A stretch of 64,000 nt of DNA, from NCBI RefSeq assembly GCF_000021305.1, contig NC_011772.1, forward strand, positions 2,518,001-2,582,000. The letters run 5' to 3'. Shown piece by piece: positions 34,056 through 43,024 of this stretch. This stretch comes from Bacillus cereus G9842 (GTDB lineage Bacteria; Bacillota; Bacilli; Bacillales; Bacillaceae_G). How positions within the stretch are numbered: position 1 is the stretch's first letter; each line of letters starts with the position of its first letter. Made by a program: the position numbers and the translations under genes. The notes under the pieces are model-generated. The model was not told where the DNA came from, ran no database searches, and saw nothing but the letters and a program-made list of their open reading frames with translations.

Positions 34056-34625
34056 TTACGAGTTACTCTTTCTATTTTGATGTTCCTCTACTTTCTTATC
34101 ATATACCTTAGAGAAATCATCCTTGTTTTCTTTAGCTAATTGGTAAACTGCTTCTTTCCACTGTTCTCTATCCATGCCTAACAGGTGGGGAGAACTATTC
34201 GCAATAACTACACTAACTTCTTTTACATCTTTACCTTTAGCTTCTAATATTGGTTTTGTACCTTTTCTTGCATCCTCTATCCCTTCTAAGATGAGTTTAT
34301 GCGTGTCTTTATACTTATCAGGTACTTTTACGTTCTCCATTCGATCTAAAGCTTCATCCAAAATACTTGCCGTTTTGAATACCTCTTTATACTTTTCATC
34401 ACCTTTTAGTGCATAACCTAAACCTATTATTATGTCATCCTTATTAAAGTTAAAATCTAGTAATTGTTCATACATGTAACTTGGATACTGTTCCTCAGAT
34501 ATTGTAGTTTTCAACATTGCTTTACTAGTTTCTTCAGTCTTAGGAGTAGAATCTTTATCTCCTAGCCCACAACCGAACAATAATAGAACTGGCATTGTCA
34601 ACGCTATGAGTTTCGTTGCTTTCAT
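34056..34625 (-). CDS. Lipoprotein of unknown function, probably C-terminally shortened
   Basis: A 189-residue lipoprotein: signal peptide with lipobox LLLFGCGLG (Cys about residue 19), a Thr/Lys-rich linker, then a helical domain (about 45-185) with MENVKVPDKYKDTHKLILEG and REQWKEAVYQLAKENKDDF. Lipobox and helix pattern resemble a B. cereus group lipoprotein family without known role. AAAAGGGG precedes the ATG. Downstream in-frame sequence to 33954 suggests loss of the original C-terminus. Confidence 0.8.
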   Translation of the reverse strand: MKATKLIALTMPVLLLFGCGLGDKDSTPKTEETSKAMLKTTISEEQYPSYMYEQLLDFNFNKDDIIIGLGYALKGDEKYKEVFKTASILDEALDRMENVKVPDKYKDTHKLILEGIEDARKGTKPILEAKGKDVKEVSVVIANSSPHLLGMDREQWKEAVYQLAKENKDDFSKVYDKKVEEHQNRKSNS

Positions 34626-35135
34626 TATGTATTCCCCTTTTAGAAAGTATTGTAATTAATTAACATATTGTACCATAACATAAATTATGAATATTAGATA
34701 TACAAATTCCCTATCTTTACCGTGAAATGCATTTATTGTAATAATGAAGAATATGATACACATGCTTGGAATTGAAAAAATTTATAGCTCGTGAAATAAA
34801 CATATACAAAGAAAAAGACATATTTATATTGTCCTCACCCTTACCGTCCATTTTGTCTAAAATATGGGTAGTCAAACCCACACATTAATACACAATTGGA
34901 AACATAATCAGTATATTAAGAAAAAATGTGTGAATTATTTAAACAAAAAAGTGTTAGCAAGTTTGCAAACGAACTTGCTAACACTTATACAGAATAGACA
35001 TAACTTATTGCCGATATGTCGCCTTTGAAAATAGCTTTAATCAGTTACATCACACTTTATACGAAATACTCATAAAAACAGTCTTAATATACATGATAAC
35101 AGTATAAACTCTATATTTCTTTTAATAATTTAAGG
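34626..35135. other. 510-base gap
   Basis: Holds the lipoprotein promoter region, a small TGGGT/ACCCA dyad near 34866-34881 and the terminator of the kinase-like gene at 34941-34985. No ORF with a ribosome site seen. Confidence 0.5.
34941..34985 (-). terminator. Terminator of the kinase-like gene
   Basis: Perfect 14-bp stem AGTGTTAGCAAGTT (34950-34963)/AACTTGCTAACACT (34972-34985); the minus strand continues TTTTTGTTT. Confidence 0.85.
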
Positions 35136-36017
35136 TTATATCCTTTCTGCATTCGCCGCGTTTAACCACGAATCATAGAATTCTGTAACTGATGCATACC
35201 GTTCTGCCCGATTTTCATTTACAGCACGATACGCTACCTCATATAATTCCTTACTTGCTTCCCATTTTATAAAGGAACGATCTTTTTCACCGCCTAGAAG
35301 TGAGAAAGCCATTGCTCCCATATTAAATACATTTGTTCTTTCATCAATTATAGCGTTTAGTTCAAATTCCTCTGGTGACATAAAACGGGAGGAACCCCAT
35401 AGCCGGCCCATTTTATTTATGTAAGGTTTCTTACTGTATAAATCTATATCACAAATTTTTGTTTCGTTTGTATTAAAATTATATAAAATACTACCGTCAT
35501 AAAAATCTATCGCTACATAGTTTTTCTTTTCTACATAAGTATGGAAAGAAAAAATGGAATGTAAGGAATGAATTCGTTTTATAGCAGACAAATGTCTAAA
35601 TTTATAAAATGGAGAGTTTGGATTTTTATATTTCTCAGGAGGTGGGAAACGCCAATGCGAATGAAGACATTCACCATCAAACCAATCGAAAATTAATACA
35701 TATCCAGATTGAACTGGAAAATGATCGATTAATCTTATAAGCGAGTCATGCTTTAAATCTTCATAGATAGTAACTGAATTTTTTAGCCTTTCAATAGCAT
35801 CCCTTGTTGTTCCTTCATATGCAATTGTTTGTGCTCCTGCGTATTTAATAAATTTCTTATGACCATCTTTTTCTATACCAAAACTTATATTACCTGAATC
35901 TTGCTGGTCAAAAACTGCAAATACGGTCCCTAATTTAATAAGCCAATCAAAATTATGATATTCTTTCAATTGGAATGTTACGTTATTTAACTGAATTTCC
36001 ACGGAATTATCTTTCAT
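35136..36017 (-). CDS. Protein kinase-like (eukaryotic-type fold) protein
   Basis: A 293-residue soluble protein with protein-kinase landmarks in order: Lys in KKFIKYAGAQ (ATP-binding Lys), a catalytic-loop-like YVAIDFYDGSILYN with Asp in the HRD position, DID in ICDIDLYSKKP for DFG, and RFMSPEEF in place of APE. The glycine loop is poorly formed. It is probably a serine/threonine or small-molecule kinase, or a degenerate relative. No membrane or PASTA domain and no phosphatase neighbour. GAGGT precedes the ATG. Confidence 0.75.
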   Translation of the reverse strand: MKDNSVEIQLNNVTFQLKEYHNFDWLIKLGTVFAVFDQQDSGNISFGIEKDGHKKFIKYAGAQTIAYEGTTRDAIERLKNSVTIYEDLKHDSLIRLIDHFPVQSGYVLIFDWFDGECLHSHWRFPPPEKYKNPNSPFYKFRHLSAIKRIHSLHSIFSFHTYVEKKNYVAIDFYDGSILYNFNTNETKICDIDLYSKKPYINKMGRLWGSSRFMSPEEFELNAIIDERTNVFNMGAMAFSLLGGEKDRSFIKWEASKELYEVAYRAVNENRAERYASVTEFYDSWLNAANAERI

Positions 36018-36145
36018 AGATTACCTCACATTTAATATAATTAAGTTGTACATTCCACTATTTCGACATATTTTATGGAAATCCTATGCTAATAATATAA
36101 AATTTTATAAATATAATGATAAACACTTATAAAGAGGTGAATATA

Positions 36146-36649
36146 ATGGACCAACAAATTGTTATTAAAGCATATCAAAAAGACTGGGTTGAAGAGTATA
36201 TAAAAGAAAAAGAGAAATTCTGTTCCTTGTTAGGACAAGAAATAATTGCTGTTGAACATATAGGAAGCACTGCAGTAAAAGGATTAGGAGCTAAACCTCT
36301 TATTGATATGATGATTGGCGTAACGGACTTGCAAATTACTGAAAACTGGATAGAAATTCTATCTGAAATTGGATATGAGTTTGTTCCAAAAGAAGCTACG
36401 AATTGGCGCTTTTTTAGAAAGGGAAAATGGAGAGCAGGTACTCATCATTTGCATGTTTATATTTATAATAGCGAAGAATGGAGAAACAATATTTTATTTC
36501 GGGACTTTCTAATAAGCCATGAATGGGCACGTGAAGAATATAGAGAATTAAAAGAGATGCTTGCTATTACATATACTTTTGATCGTGTGTCGTATACAAA
36601 GGCAAAAGCGCCGTTTATTCGAAAAATATTAGAATTAGCTAGAACTTAA
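36146..36649 (+). CDS. GrpB family (UPF0157) protein
   Basis: A 167-residue protein with the GrpB signature EHIGSTAVKGLGAKPLIDMM, a nucleotidyltransferase-fold motif (GS ... D-x-M), and HHLHVYIYNSEEWRNNILFRD. The family is related to dephospho-CoA-kinase fusions but its reaction is not established. GAGGTGA before ATG 36146 sets the start; a longer frame from 36116 has none. A terminator follows at 36683-36720. Confidence 0.92.
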   Translation: MDQQIVIKAYQKDWVEEYIKEKEKFCSLLGQEIIAVEHIGSTAVKGLGAKPLIDMMIGVTDLQITENWIEILSEIGYEFVPKEATNWRFFRKGKWRAGTHHLHVYIYNSEEWRNNILFRDFLISHEWAREEYRELKEMLAITYTFDRVSYTKAKAPFIRKILELART

Positions 36650-36682
36650 TAAATTTATAGATTCTTATCTAACTAGTTTTGA

Positions 36683-36720
36683 AACCTCTTCCTATACTTT
36701 TTATAGGGAGGGGATTTTTT
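36683..36720 (+). terminator. Terminator of grpB-like gene
   Basis: CCTCTTCCTATA/TATAGGGAGGGG arms followed by ATTTTTTG. Confidence 0.75.
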
Positions 36721-36824
36721 GTTTTTTTCATGACAAAATATATAAGTTCTAATTATTGGAGGCAAACTATTTTATTTATTTTGATATTTCGAGTACATTG
36801 GAAATATTAAGGGGGAATTAAGCA

Positions 36825-37814
36825 ATGAAAGCTATTGTACATCAATATAAAAAAGGATTAGAGGGATTAGAATATAAATTTTCACCTGAGATAAGTCCTA
36901 ATGCAGGTGAAGTAAAAGTAAAGTTAAAAGCTGCAGGATTAAATCATAGGGATTTATTTATTATAAATAATAGAAAAGAAATGGATCTATCATTAGTAAT
37001 AGGGTCAGATGGATCAGGAGTTGTTACAGAAATAGGAGAAGGAGTTTCAAATATTAAACTACATACAGAAGTTATTATTAATCCTAGTATTGGATGGGAA
37101 CATGCTACTGAAGTACCGGAGTTACCGGAAGTGCTAGGTGGACCGAAAGATGGAACGTTTGCTGAATATGTAATTGTACCAGCTGAAAATGTAGTAGAAA
37201 AGCCTTCATATCTTACTTGGGAAGAATCAGGTGTTTTATCTTTATCCGCACTAACTGCATATAGAGCGCTTTTTACAAAAGGTAGACTGAAGTGCGGCGA
37301 ACACGTTTTAATTCCGGGAATAGGCGGTGGTGTTGCTACATTTGCCATGTTATTCGCGAAAGCAATTGGCGCAAAAGTGAGTGTTACTTCTAGGGTAGAG
37401 AATAAAAGGGAACTTGCTGAGAAATATGGTGCAGATATTTCTTTTCATAGTGCTGGAAATTGGGAAGAGAGCTTACAAGGTGAAAAAGTAGATTTAATAA
37501 TAGATAGTATAGGTCCGGCAACTTTTTTGAAATATTTTGATGTATTAAAACCAAATGGAAGAATCGTGAATTTTGGTGCAAGCTCAGGAGATAAAATTGA
37601 ATTACCATTACGCGCGCTATTTTACAATCAAATTGATATTATGGGAACATCCATGGGTAGCGGTGAGGAATTTAATGAGATGATAAAATTTATAGAAAAA
37701 CATCAAATTAAACCAATTATTGATAAAGTTTACTCGTTAGAAGAAGCAATTCGAGCACTAAGCCGTATGGAACATGGAGAACAATTCGGAAATATTGTAC
37801 TTCAAATGAATTAA
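36825..37814 (+). CDS. Zinc-type MDR alcohol dehydrogenase/quinone oxidoreductase-like protein
   Basis: A 329-residue medium-chain dehydrogenase/reductase. N-terminal GroES-like domain with [14 protein letters not shown], then a Rossmann fold with [16 protein letters not shown] (NADPH site). Zinc-ligand residues of true alcohol dehydrogenases are not evident, so quinone or enone reductase activity is more likely. AAGGGGGAATT precedes the ATG. Stands alone. Confidence 0.88.
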   Translation: MKAIVHQYKKGLEGLEYKFSPEISPNAGEVKVKLKAAGLNHRDLFIINNRKEMDLSLVIGSDGSGVVTEIGEGVSNIKLHTEVIINPSIGWEHATEVPELPEVLGGPKDGTFAEYVIVPAENVVEKPSYLTWEESGVLSLSALTAYRALFTKGRLKCGEHVLIPGIGGGVATFAMLFAKAIGAKVSVTSRVENKRELAEKYGADISFHSAGNWEESLQGEKVDLIIDSIGPATFLKYFDVLKPNGRIVNFGASSGDKIELPLRALFYNQIDIMGTSMGSGEEFNEMIKFIEKHQIKPIIDKVYSLEEAIRALSRMEHGEQFGNIVLQMN

Positions 37815-38060
37815 AAAATATGATTTTGCAATTAGTATATTTAAATGAATATGTTATGTATCCCAAACATGAAAAAATACGAACCGCCTTATTATAAAGG
37901 CTTACCAGCTTTATACATAAATTGCGTATAAAATTTGTTTTATAATTGTCATATGAATAATAGTAAAATGAGAATTAGATGAAAAAAGTTTAAGCCTATT
38001 TTCATAATGGTATTGTATACTGTGTAAATCAAGAACACTTGTATGTAAGGAGAGAGTTTA

Positions 38061-38660
38061 ATGAATTACACAGTATTTCAGTGGTTTAATAATTTTGCTG
38101 ATTCATCCAAACTATTAGATACGTTAATGGTTGCTATTACAAATAGCGCTGCATACGTAGCCATTTTATTTATGCTTATCTTATGGTTTAATAATGGAAA
38201 GAAAGATAAGGCAATTAGAAAACAATATACAGTTTTATATACGACGCTTTCGGTTATTTTTGCATTATTAGTAAATGTTCTTATACACGCAGTATATTAC
38301 CATCCGCGTCCGTTCGTATCACATGATGTACATCAATTAGTACCACATGCAGCAGATTCATCATTCGTTAGCGATCATTCTGTACTTGTATTTTCAATCG
38401 TCTTCGTATTTATTCTTAGAGGAGAAAAACTGAAATATATCGCGCTATTATGGGCAGTATTAGTCGGTATATCACGTATGTACGTAGGTGTTCATTATCC
38501 TTTAGATATACTTGGTGCAGCATTCTTAACACTTATTATGAGCGCATTAGTAATGCAAAGTGCACGTATGTTTGAACCAATAGCGAAACTTGTATTCAAA
38601 ATGTATGCATTAGTAGCGAGACGAATTCCTTTCTTAGCGAAATATAACCATATCGCATAA
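38061..38660 (+). CDS. bcrC: Undecaprenyl-diphosphatase BcrC (PAP2 type)
   Basis: A 199-residue membrane phosphatase that regenerates undecaprenyl phosphate for cell-wall synthesis and gives bacitracin tolerance. PAP2 motifs: Y-HPRPF (C1), SFVSDHS (C2), SRMYVGVHYPLD (C3) with the two catalytic His. Five to six helices. AAGGAGAGAG precedes the ATG. A strong terminator follows. In B. subtilis the gene is under ECF sigma control; I do not see a clear ECF promoter here. Confidence 0.92.
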   Translation: MNYTVFQWFNNFADSSKLLDTLMVAITNSAAYVAILFMLILWFNNGKKDKAIRKQYTVLYTTLSVIFALLVNVLIHAVYYHPRPFVSHDVHQLVPHAADSSFVSDHSVLVFSIVFVFILRGEKLKYIALLWAVLVGISRMYVGVHYPLDILGAAFLTLIMSALVMQSARMFEPIAKLVFKMYALVARRIPFLAKYNHIA

Positions 38661-38670
38661 TTGTATTATA

Positions 38671-38708
38671 AAAAAGTTCCCCTTTGGACATCCAGAGGGG
38701 AACTTTTT
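38671..38708. terminator. Terminator of bcrC
   Basis: AAAAAGTTCCCCTTTGG/CCAGAGGGGAACTTTTTT stem with one wobble around a 4-base loop; usable on both strands. Confidence 0.9.
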
Positions 38709-38771
38709 TATAGGAAATACGAAAAGAGTTTAGAGTGCTCTGTAATCAAGTTGTACTAATTAATATTTTGA

Positions 38772-38785
38772 AATTTCACGCACCG
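38772..38785 (+). repeat. AATTTCACGCACCG motif, copy upstream of the PBP gene
   Basis: This 14-base sequence occurs identically at 41144-41157, just after the same gene. Both copies are followed by AATTT. Could be a binding site or a duplication footprint. Confidence 0.5.
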
Positions 38786-38949
38786 AATTTAAATTATATA
38801 AAATAATGACACAAAATAACAACAGTTAGTTTTGCATTGTTTTAAAGGAATTAAAAAGAAAACTTCGAAACATATAATATCGCAAACAAAAATTACAAAT
38901 TTAAAAACGTATCTTCGTACGAATCCATTCCAAAAGAGAGGAGATAAGT

Positions 38950-41088
38950 ATGCAAAAACTCCAAACGAATAAAGGCGCTCGATATATGATGATTGCTTTT
39001 ATTGTTTTGTTTCTTATTATGATTTTGCGTATATTCTATATTCAGGCAGTAGGAGTCGTGCATAATGTGAATGTAAAGGATCTAGCGAATGAACAACATA
39101 ATAAAAAAGGTGTTTTAGAAGCGAATCGTGGCACTATCTATGACCAAACCGGGAAGGTGTTAGTACAAGATTCTACAACGTATCGAGTTGTTGTGAATTT
39201 AAAAGGAAAAGATAAAGTGAAAAATAAAGATGAAACCGCACAACAATTAGCCGATGCGCTTGAAATTGATAAAGAAGAAGTATTGAAAAACTTGCATGAA
39301 GGGCGTACACAAGTTGAAATTGGAAAAATTGGTCGGAACTTATCTAGGGAAACGAAGGAAAAAATTAATGATTTAAAAATACCAGGTGTATCTTTTATGA
39401 CGGAAAAAGCAAGAGTGTATCCGAATGAAGACTTTGCATCCTATATACTTGGTTTTGCTAGACCAGATGATAAAGGGAATACAGAAGGAAAGTTTGGGCT
39501 TGAAAAGAGTTTGGATAAATATTTGCGCTCTACAAACGGGAATATAGAATATGTGGGTACACGAAGGGGGATTCCGCTTACGAATGATATAGGTAAAGTA
39601 GAACCTGCTAAAAATGGGAATAACGTATATTTAACCCTTGATAAACAAATTAATAGCTTTTTAGAAGAAGCGATGAACAAAGCACAAGAGCATTATGATC
39701 CTTCTATGTTAATTGGAATTATTGCTGATCCAAAAACAGGAAAGGTTTTAGCAATGTCTAGTAAACCTAGTTACAATCCTAATGTAGGTGATATCGAATA
39801 CTTTTTAAATGATCCGATTGCAAATGCATATGAACCAGGTTCAACAATGAAAGTTTTTACGTTAGCAGCTGCCATTAATGAAGGTGTATATAACGGAAAA
39901 GAATATTTTCAATCTGGAAAATATTCCGTGGGTTCATCTGATATAAAAGATCATAATGGTGGATTTGGATGGGGATCAATTACGTTTGATGAAGGTTTTG
40001 AAAGGTCATCAAACGTAGCTTTCTCTATTTTAGAAGATCAGTTACTGAAACCAAATAAATTTAAGCAATATATGAAAAAATTTGGATTCAATCAAAAAAC
40101 AGGAATAGATTTACCTGGTGAAAGTAAAAATACTTTATTATTAAATACGCAAATTCAACAAGTTACAACTTCTTTCGGCCAAGGTTCTACAGTAACTCCT
40201 ATTCAATTAATCCAAGCGGCTACTGCAATAGCAAATGACGGGAAAATGATGCAACCATATATCGTTGATAAAATTGTAAATCCAACAAACAAAGAAGTTA
40301 TTATGGAAAATCAACCGAAAGAAATTGGGAATCCGATAAAAAAAGAAACAGCGGACAAGGTTAGAAGCTTAATGGAGCGTGTTATAACATCTTCAAAAGG
40401 AACTGGTACAATGTATAAAGTGGATGGTTATCCAATTGGAGGTAAGACAGGAACAGCACAAATCCCGAATCCTGAAAACGGCCGATATATGGAAGGGAAA
40501 GAGAATTACATTTTCTCCTTTTTAGGAATGGCTCCAATTGATGATCCGGAGTTAATCGTATACTTAGCTATTAAGCAGCCAAAGTTAAAAGGAGATGAGT
40601 ATGGAGCTCAGCCTCTTGCTGAAATATTTAAACCTGTTATAAAAAACAGCCTTGAATATTTAAAAGTGAAACCGTATACAGAAAAACAAATAGCTGATGC
40701 AGCGAAACAATCTCAATTAAAAGTGCAAAATTATGTAAATAAATCGATGGATACAATAGAGAAAAGTGTAGAAAAAGAGAAGCTACAGCCGGTAATTTTA
40801 GGAGAAGGAAAAATAATAAAACAATACCCACAGTCTGGCGAGGTAATAAGTGAAGGAGATCGTATATTTTTATTAGGAAATAACGCACATATGCCAAATG
40901 TAAAAGGTTGGTCCATGCGTGATGTTATGTATTTCTCTAAGCTTTTGAAATTAGATTTGAAAACTTCTGGTACGGGTTATGTAACGAGCCAAAGTATTGA
41001 AAAAGGACAAGGTTTACAAGAAGGAGATACACTAGAAATAGAATTAGAACCGCCGTTACAACCGTTAACAGAGGCGAATACGAATTAA
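38950..41088 (+). CDS. Class B penicillin-binding protein with PASTA domains (PBP2B/SpoVD type)
   Basis: A 712-residue membrane-anchored transpeptidase. One N-terminal helix (12-34), dimerisation domain with ANRGTIYDQTGKVL, transpeptidase motifs STMK (Ser298), SSN (ERSSNVAF) and KTG (Lys499), and two C-terminal PASTA domains (about 590-645 and 650-705, the second starting MPNVKGWSMRDV). PASTA places it with septal PBP2B or SpoVD, but it is outside the dcw cluster, so it is an extra paralogue. AGAGAGGAG precedes the ATG. Confidence 0.93.
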   Translation: MQKLQTNKGARYMMIAFIVLFLIMILRIFYIQAVGVVHNVNVKDLANEQHNKKGVLEANRGTIYDQTGKVLVQDSTTYRVVVNLKGKDKVKNKDETAQQLADALEIDKEEVLKNLHEGRTQVEIGKIGRNLSRETKEKINDLKIPGVSFMTEKARVYPNEDFASYILGFARPDDKGNTEGKFGLEKSLDKYLRSTNGNIEYVGTRRGIPLTNDIGKVEPAKNGNNVYLTLDKQINSFLEEAMNKAQEHYDPSMLIGIIADPKTGKVLAMSSKPSYNPNVGDIEYFLNDPIANAYEPGSTMKVFTLAAAINEGVYNGKEYFQSGKYSVGSSDIKDHNGGFGWGSITFDEGFERSSNVAFSILEDQLLKPNKFKQYMKKFGFNQKTGIDLPGESKNTLLLNTQIQQVTTSFGQGSTVTPIQLIQAATAIANDGKMMQPYIVDKIVNPTNKEVIMENQPKEIGNPIKKETADKVRSLMERVITSSKGTGTMYKVDGYPIGGKTGTAQIPNPENGRYMEGKENYIFSFLGMAPIDDPELIVYLAIKQPKLKGDEYGAQPLAEIFKPVIKNSLEYLKVKPYTEKQIADAAKQSQLKVQNYVNKSMDTIEKSVEKEKLQPVILGEGKIIKQYPQSGEVISEGDRIFLLGNNAHMPNVKGWSMRDVMYFSKLLKLDLKTSGTGYVTSQSIEKGQGLQEGDTLEIELEPPLQPLTEANTN

Positions 41089-41143
41089 TTCAGGTATTTG
41101 GAAGGAGCTATATGAAAATGGCTCTTTCTTTAGAGTTATAAGT

Positions 41144-41157
41144 AATTTCACGCACCG
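41144..41157 (+). repeat. AATTTCACGCACCG motif, downstream copy
   Basis: Second identical copy of 38772-38785. Confidence 0.5.
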
Positions 41158-41269
41158 TAATTTTTAGAAAAAATAATAAATAAGTGAATTAATAATAATA
41201 CGTTATTAAATATCTGATTATTTTTTATTTACAGTTAAAATAATTTGTGATAATATGGAAAAAATCAAA

Positions 41270-41556
41270 TGCAGTGAAGAGAATAGTAAATAAAATGAAT
41301 TTTTCACAGAGAGCTCCATTTAGCTGAAAAGGAGTAAAAATTCTTTATTGAATCAAGCCTCTGAGCAGCACACCGGAACCTGTTATGAAGGGGGTGGTGT
41401 GACGGGAGCTCCCGTTATAGAGCTATGGTATAAGCATGAATGAGAATGCAGTACCTGATAAGGTTAGTATGGTGACATATTAACAAACTAGGGTGGCACC
41501 GCGATGATAATCTCGTCCCTAAGATTAAAAGTCTTGGGGGTGGGATTTTTTTATTG
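41270..41556 (+). promoter_or_regulatory. T-box leader upstream of an MFS gene
   Basis: The diagnostic T-box AGGGTGGCACCGCG is at 41490-41503, followed by a terminator (GTCCCTAAGATT...AGTCTTGGGGGTGGGA then TTTTTTT, 41511-41552). Stem I starts near 41307 (AGAGAGC) and its specifier loop reads TTGAATCAAGCCTCTGAGC (from 41348). If the usual GAA precedes it, the specifier is TCA (41353-41355, Ser); ATC (Ile) is the alternative. Uncharged tRNA would turn on the downstream transporter. Confidence 0.95.
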
Positions 41557-41588
41557 TTGTAAAACAATTTGGAAAGCGGGGGCAAAAA

Positions 41589-42821
41589 ATGAAAAACTTA
41601 CTTAAAGATTGGAAATATCCTTTATTACTATTGTCCGGAGTTGGTATTGCGAATTTAGGGGCATGGATTTACTTAATAGCACTGAATGTACTTGTCTATA
41701 ATATGGGTGGCTCAGCCTTAGCTGTTGCTACTTTATATGTAATAAAACCATTAGCCACTTTATTTACAAACGCTTGGTCTGGGAGTATGATTGATCGTTT
41801 AAATAAACGGAAGTTAATGATTCACCTCGATATATATCGTGCGTTATTTATCGCTATTTTACCTTTACTTCCGTCACTTTGGATTGTTTATGTATTCGTA
41901 TTCTTTATAAGTATGGCCAGTGCAATTTATGAGTCAACTGCTATGACGTATATGACGAAATTAATTCCAGTAGAGCGAAGACAACGTTTCAACTCACTAC
42001 GTAGTTTAATAGGATCTGGTGCATCACTAATTGGACCAGCAGTAGCGGGGGGATTATTAATTGCGGGTACACCAGAATTCGCTATATATATGAATGCTAT
42101 AGCATTTCTCTTATCAGGATTAATTACATTACTTTTACCCAACCTTGATAAGAAAAAAGATTCGGATACAACTAGTAATACATTATCCCTTACAGTATTA
42201 AAAAAAGATTGGAGCACTGTTATAAATTTTAGTAGAAAACATGTGTATGTCGTATATGTGTATTTCTTATTTCAAAGTATGTTCGTATTAGCAACTGCTA
42301 CTGATTCACTTGAACTATCGTTTGCGAAAGAGGTATTACTACTAACAGATAGTGAATACGGTTTTCTAGTTAGTATAGCTGGTGCAGGCTATATATTAGG
42401 TGCCATAACAAATACAATTTTGTCAAAGAAATTAGCACCTTCATTTCTAATTGGAATAGGATCATTATTCATCGCAATTGGTTATTTAATTTATGCCTTT
42501 TCAAATGTATTTTTAATAGCTGCTATTGGATTCTTTATTTTATCTTTTTCGATGGCATATGCAAATACAGGATTTTATACATTTTACCAAAATAACATCC
42601 CTGTTCATATGATGGGACGGATCGGGAGTATATATGGGCTTATTATTGCGTTAGTAACAATTTTTATTACAATATTATCTGGTGTTGCGACTCAGTTCAT
42701 TTCTATACAACTTGTAGTTATTGTAGGGTCATTAATAATGTTATTTATCACTATCGTATTGTGTGTGTTTACTTTATTCCCATTGCAATCTAAGTTGTAT
42801 TCTACTGAATCAATAAAGTGA
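41589..42821 (+). CDS. MFS transporter under T-box control
   Basis: A 410-residue, 12-helix major facilitator of the DHA3-like group (MSGSMIDRLNKRKLMIHLDI-type loop 2-3, seen as GSMIDRLNKRKLM). By family it would be an exporter of drugs or metabolites, but the tRNA-responsive leader suggests a link with amino-acid supply, e.g. uptake of an amino acid or export of an inhibitor of an aminoacyl-tRNA synthetase. CGGGGG precedes the ATG. The stop codon lies at the edge of a dispersed repeat. Confidence 0.9.
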   Translation: MKNLLKDWKYPLLLLSGVGIANLGAWIYLIALNVLVYNMGGSALAVATLYVIKPLATLFTNAWSGSMIDRLNKRKLMIHLDIYRALFIAILPLLPSLWIVYVFVFFISMASAIYESTAMTYMTKLIPVERRQRFNSLRSLIGSGASLIGPAVAGGLLIAGTPEFAIYMNAIAFLLSGLITLLLPNLDKKKDSDTTSNTLSLTVLKKDWSTVINFSRKHVYVVYVYFLFQSMFVLATATDSLELSFAKEVLLLTDSEYGFLVSIAGAGYILGAITNTILSKKLAPSFLIGIGSLFIAIGYLIYAFSNVFLIAAIGFFILSFSMAYANTGFYTFYQNNIPVHMMGRIGSIYGLIIALVTIFITILSGVATQFISIQLVVIVGSLIMLFITIVLCVFTLFPLQSKLYSTESIK

Positions 42822-42910
42822 AACTTTAATCAGTGGGGGTTTTGTTCATCCCCCGCTTAACTTCCACTGAATTTTGAGGTGGGGGTCTTACTGTCCGTTA
42901 ATGCGGGATA
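42814..42910 (+). repeat. Copy 2 of the dispersed repeat at a gene end
   Basis: TAAAGTGAAACTTTAATCAG then TGGGGGTTTT, an inserted hairpin part (CATCCCCCGC ... GAGGTGGGGG), and CTTACTGTCCGTTAATGCGGG. Copy 1 at 17382-17430 has the same ends without the inner block. In this copy the MFS gene stops in the first bases of the repeat, in a different frame from copy 1. Confidence 0.65.
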
Positions 42911-43024
42911 AATTCGAAATAAACTTTGTGTTCTCATTAACAATTTATCGTATTCAATAAGAGGGTTCTTTCCCCTTTATATGGAAAAATTAATAAGGGG
43001 AAAGAACAATTTGGAAAGATAAGG

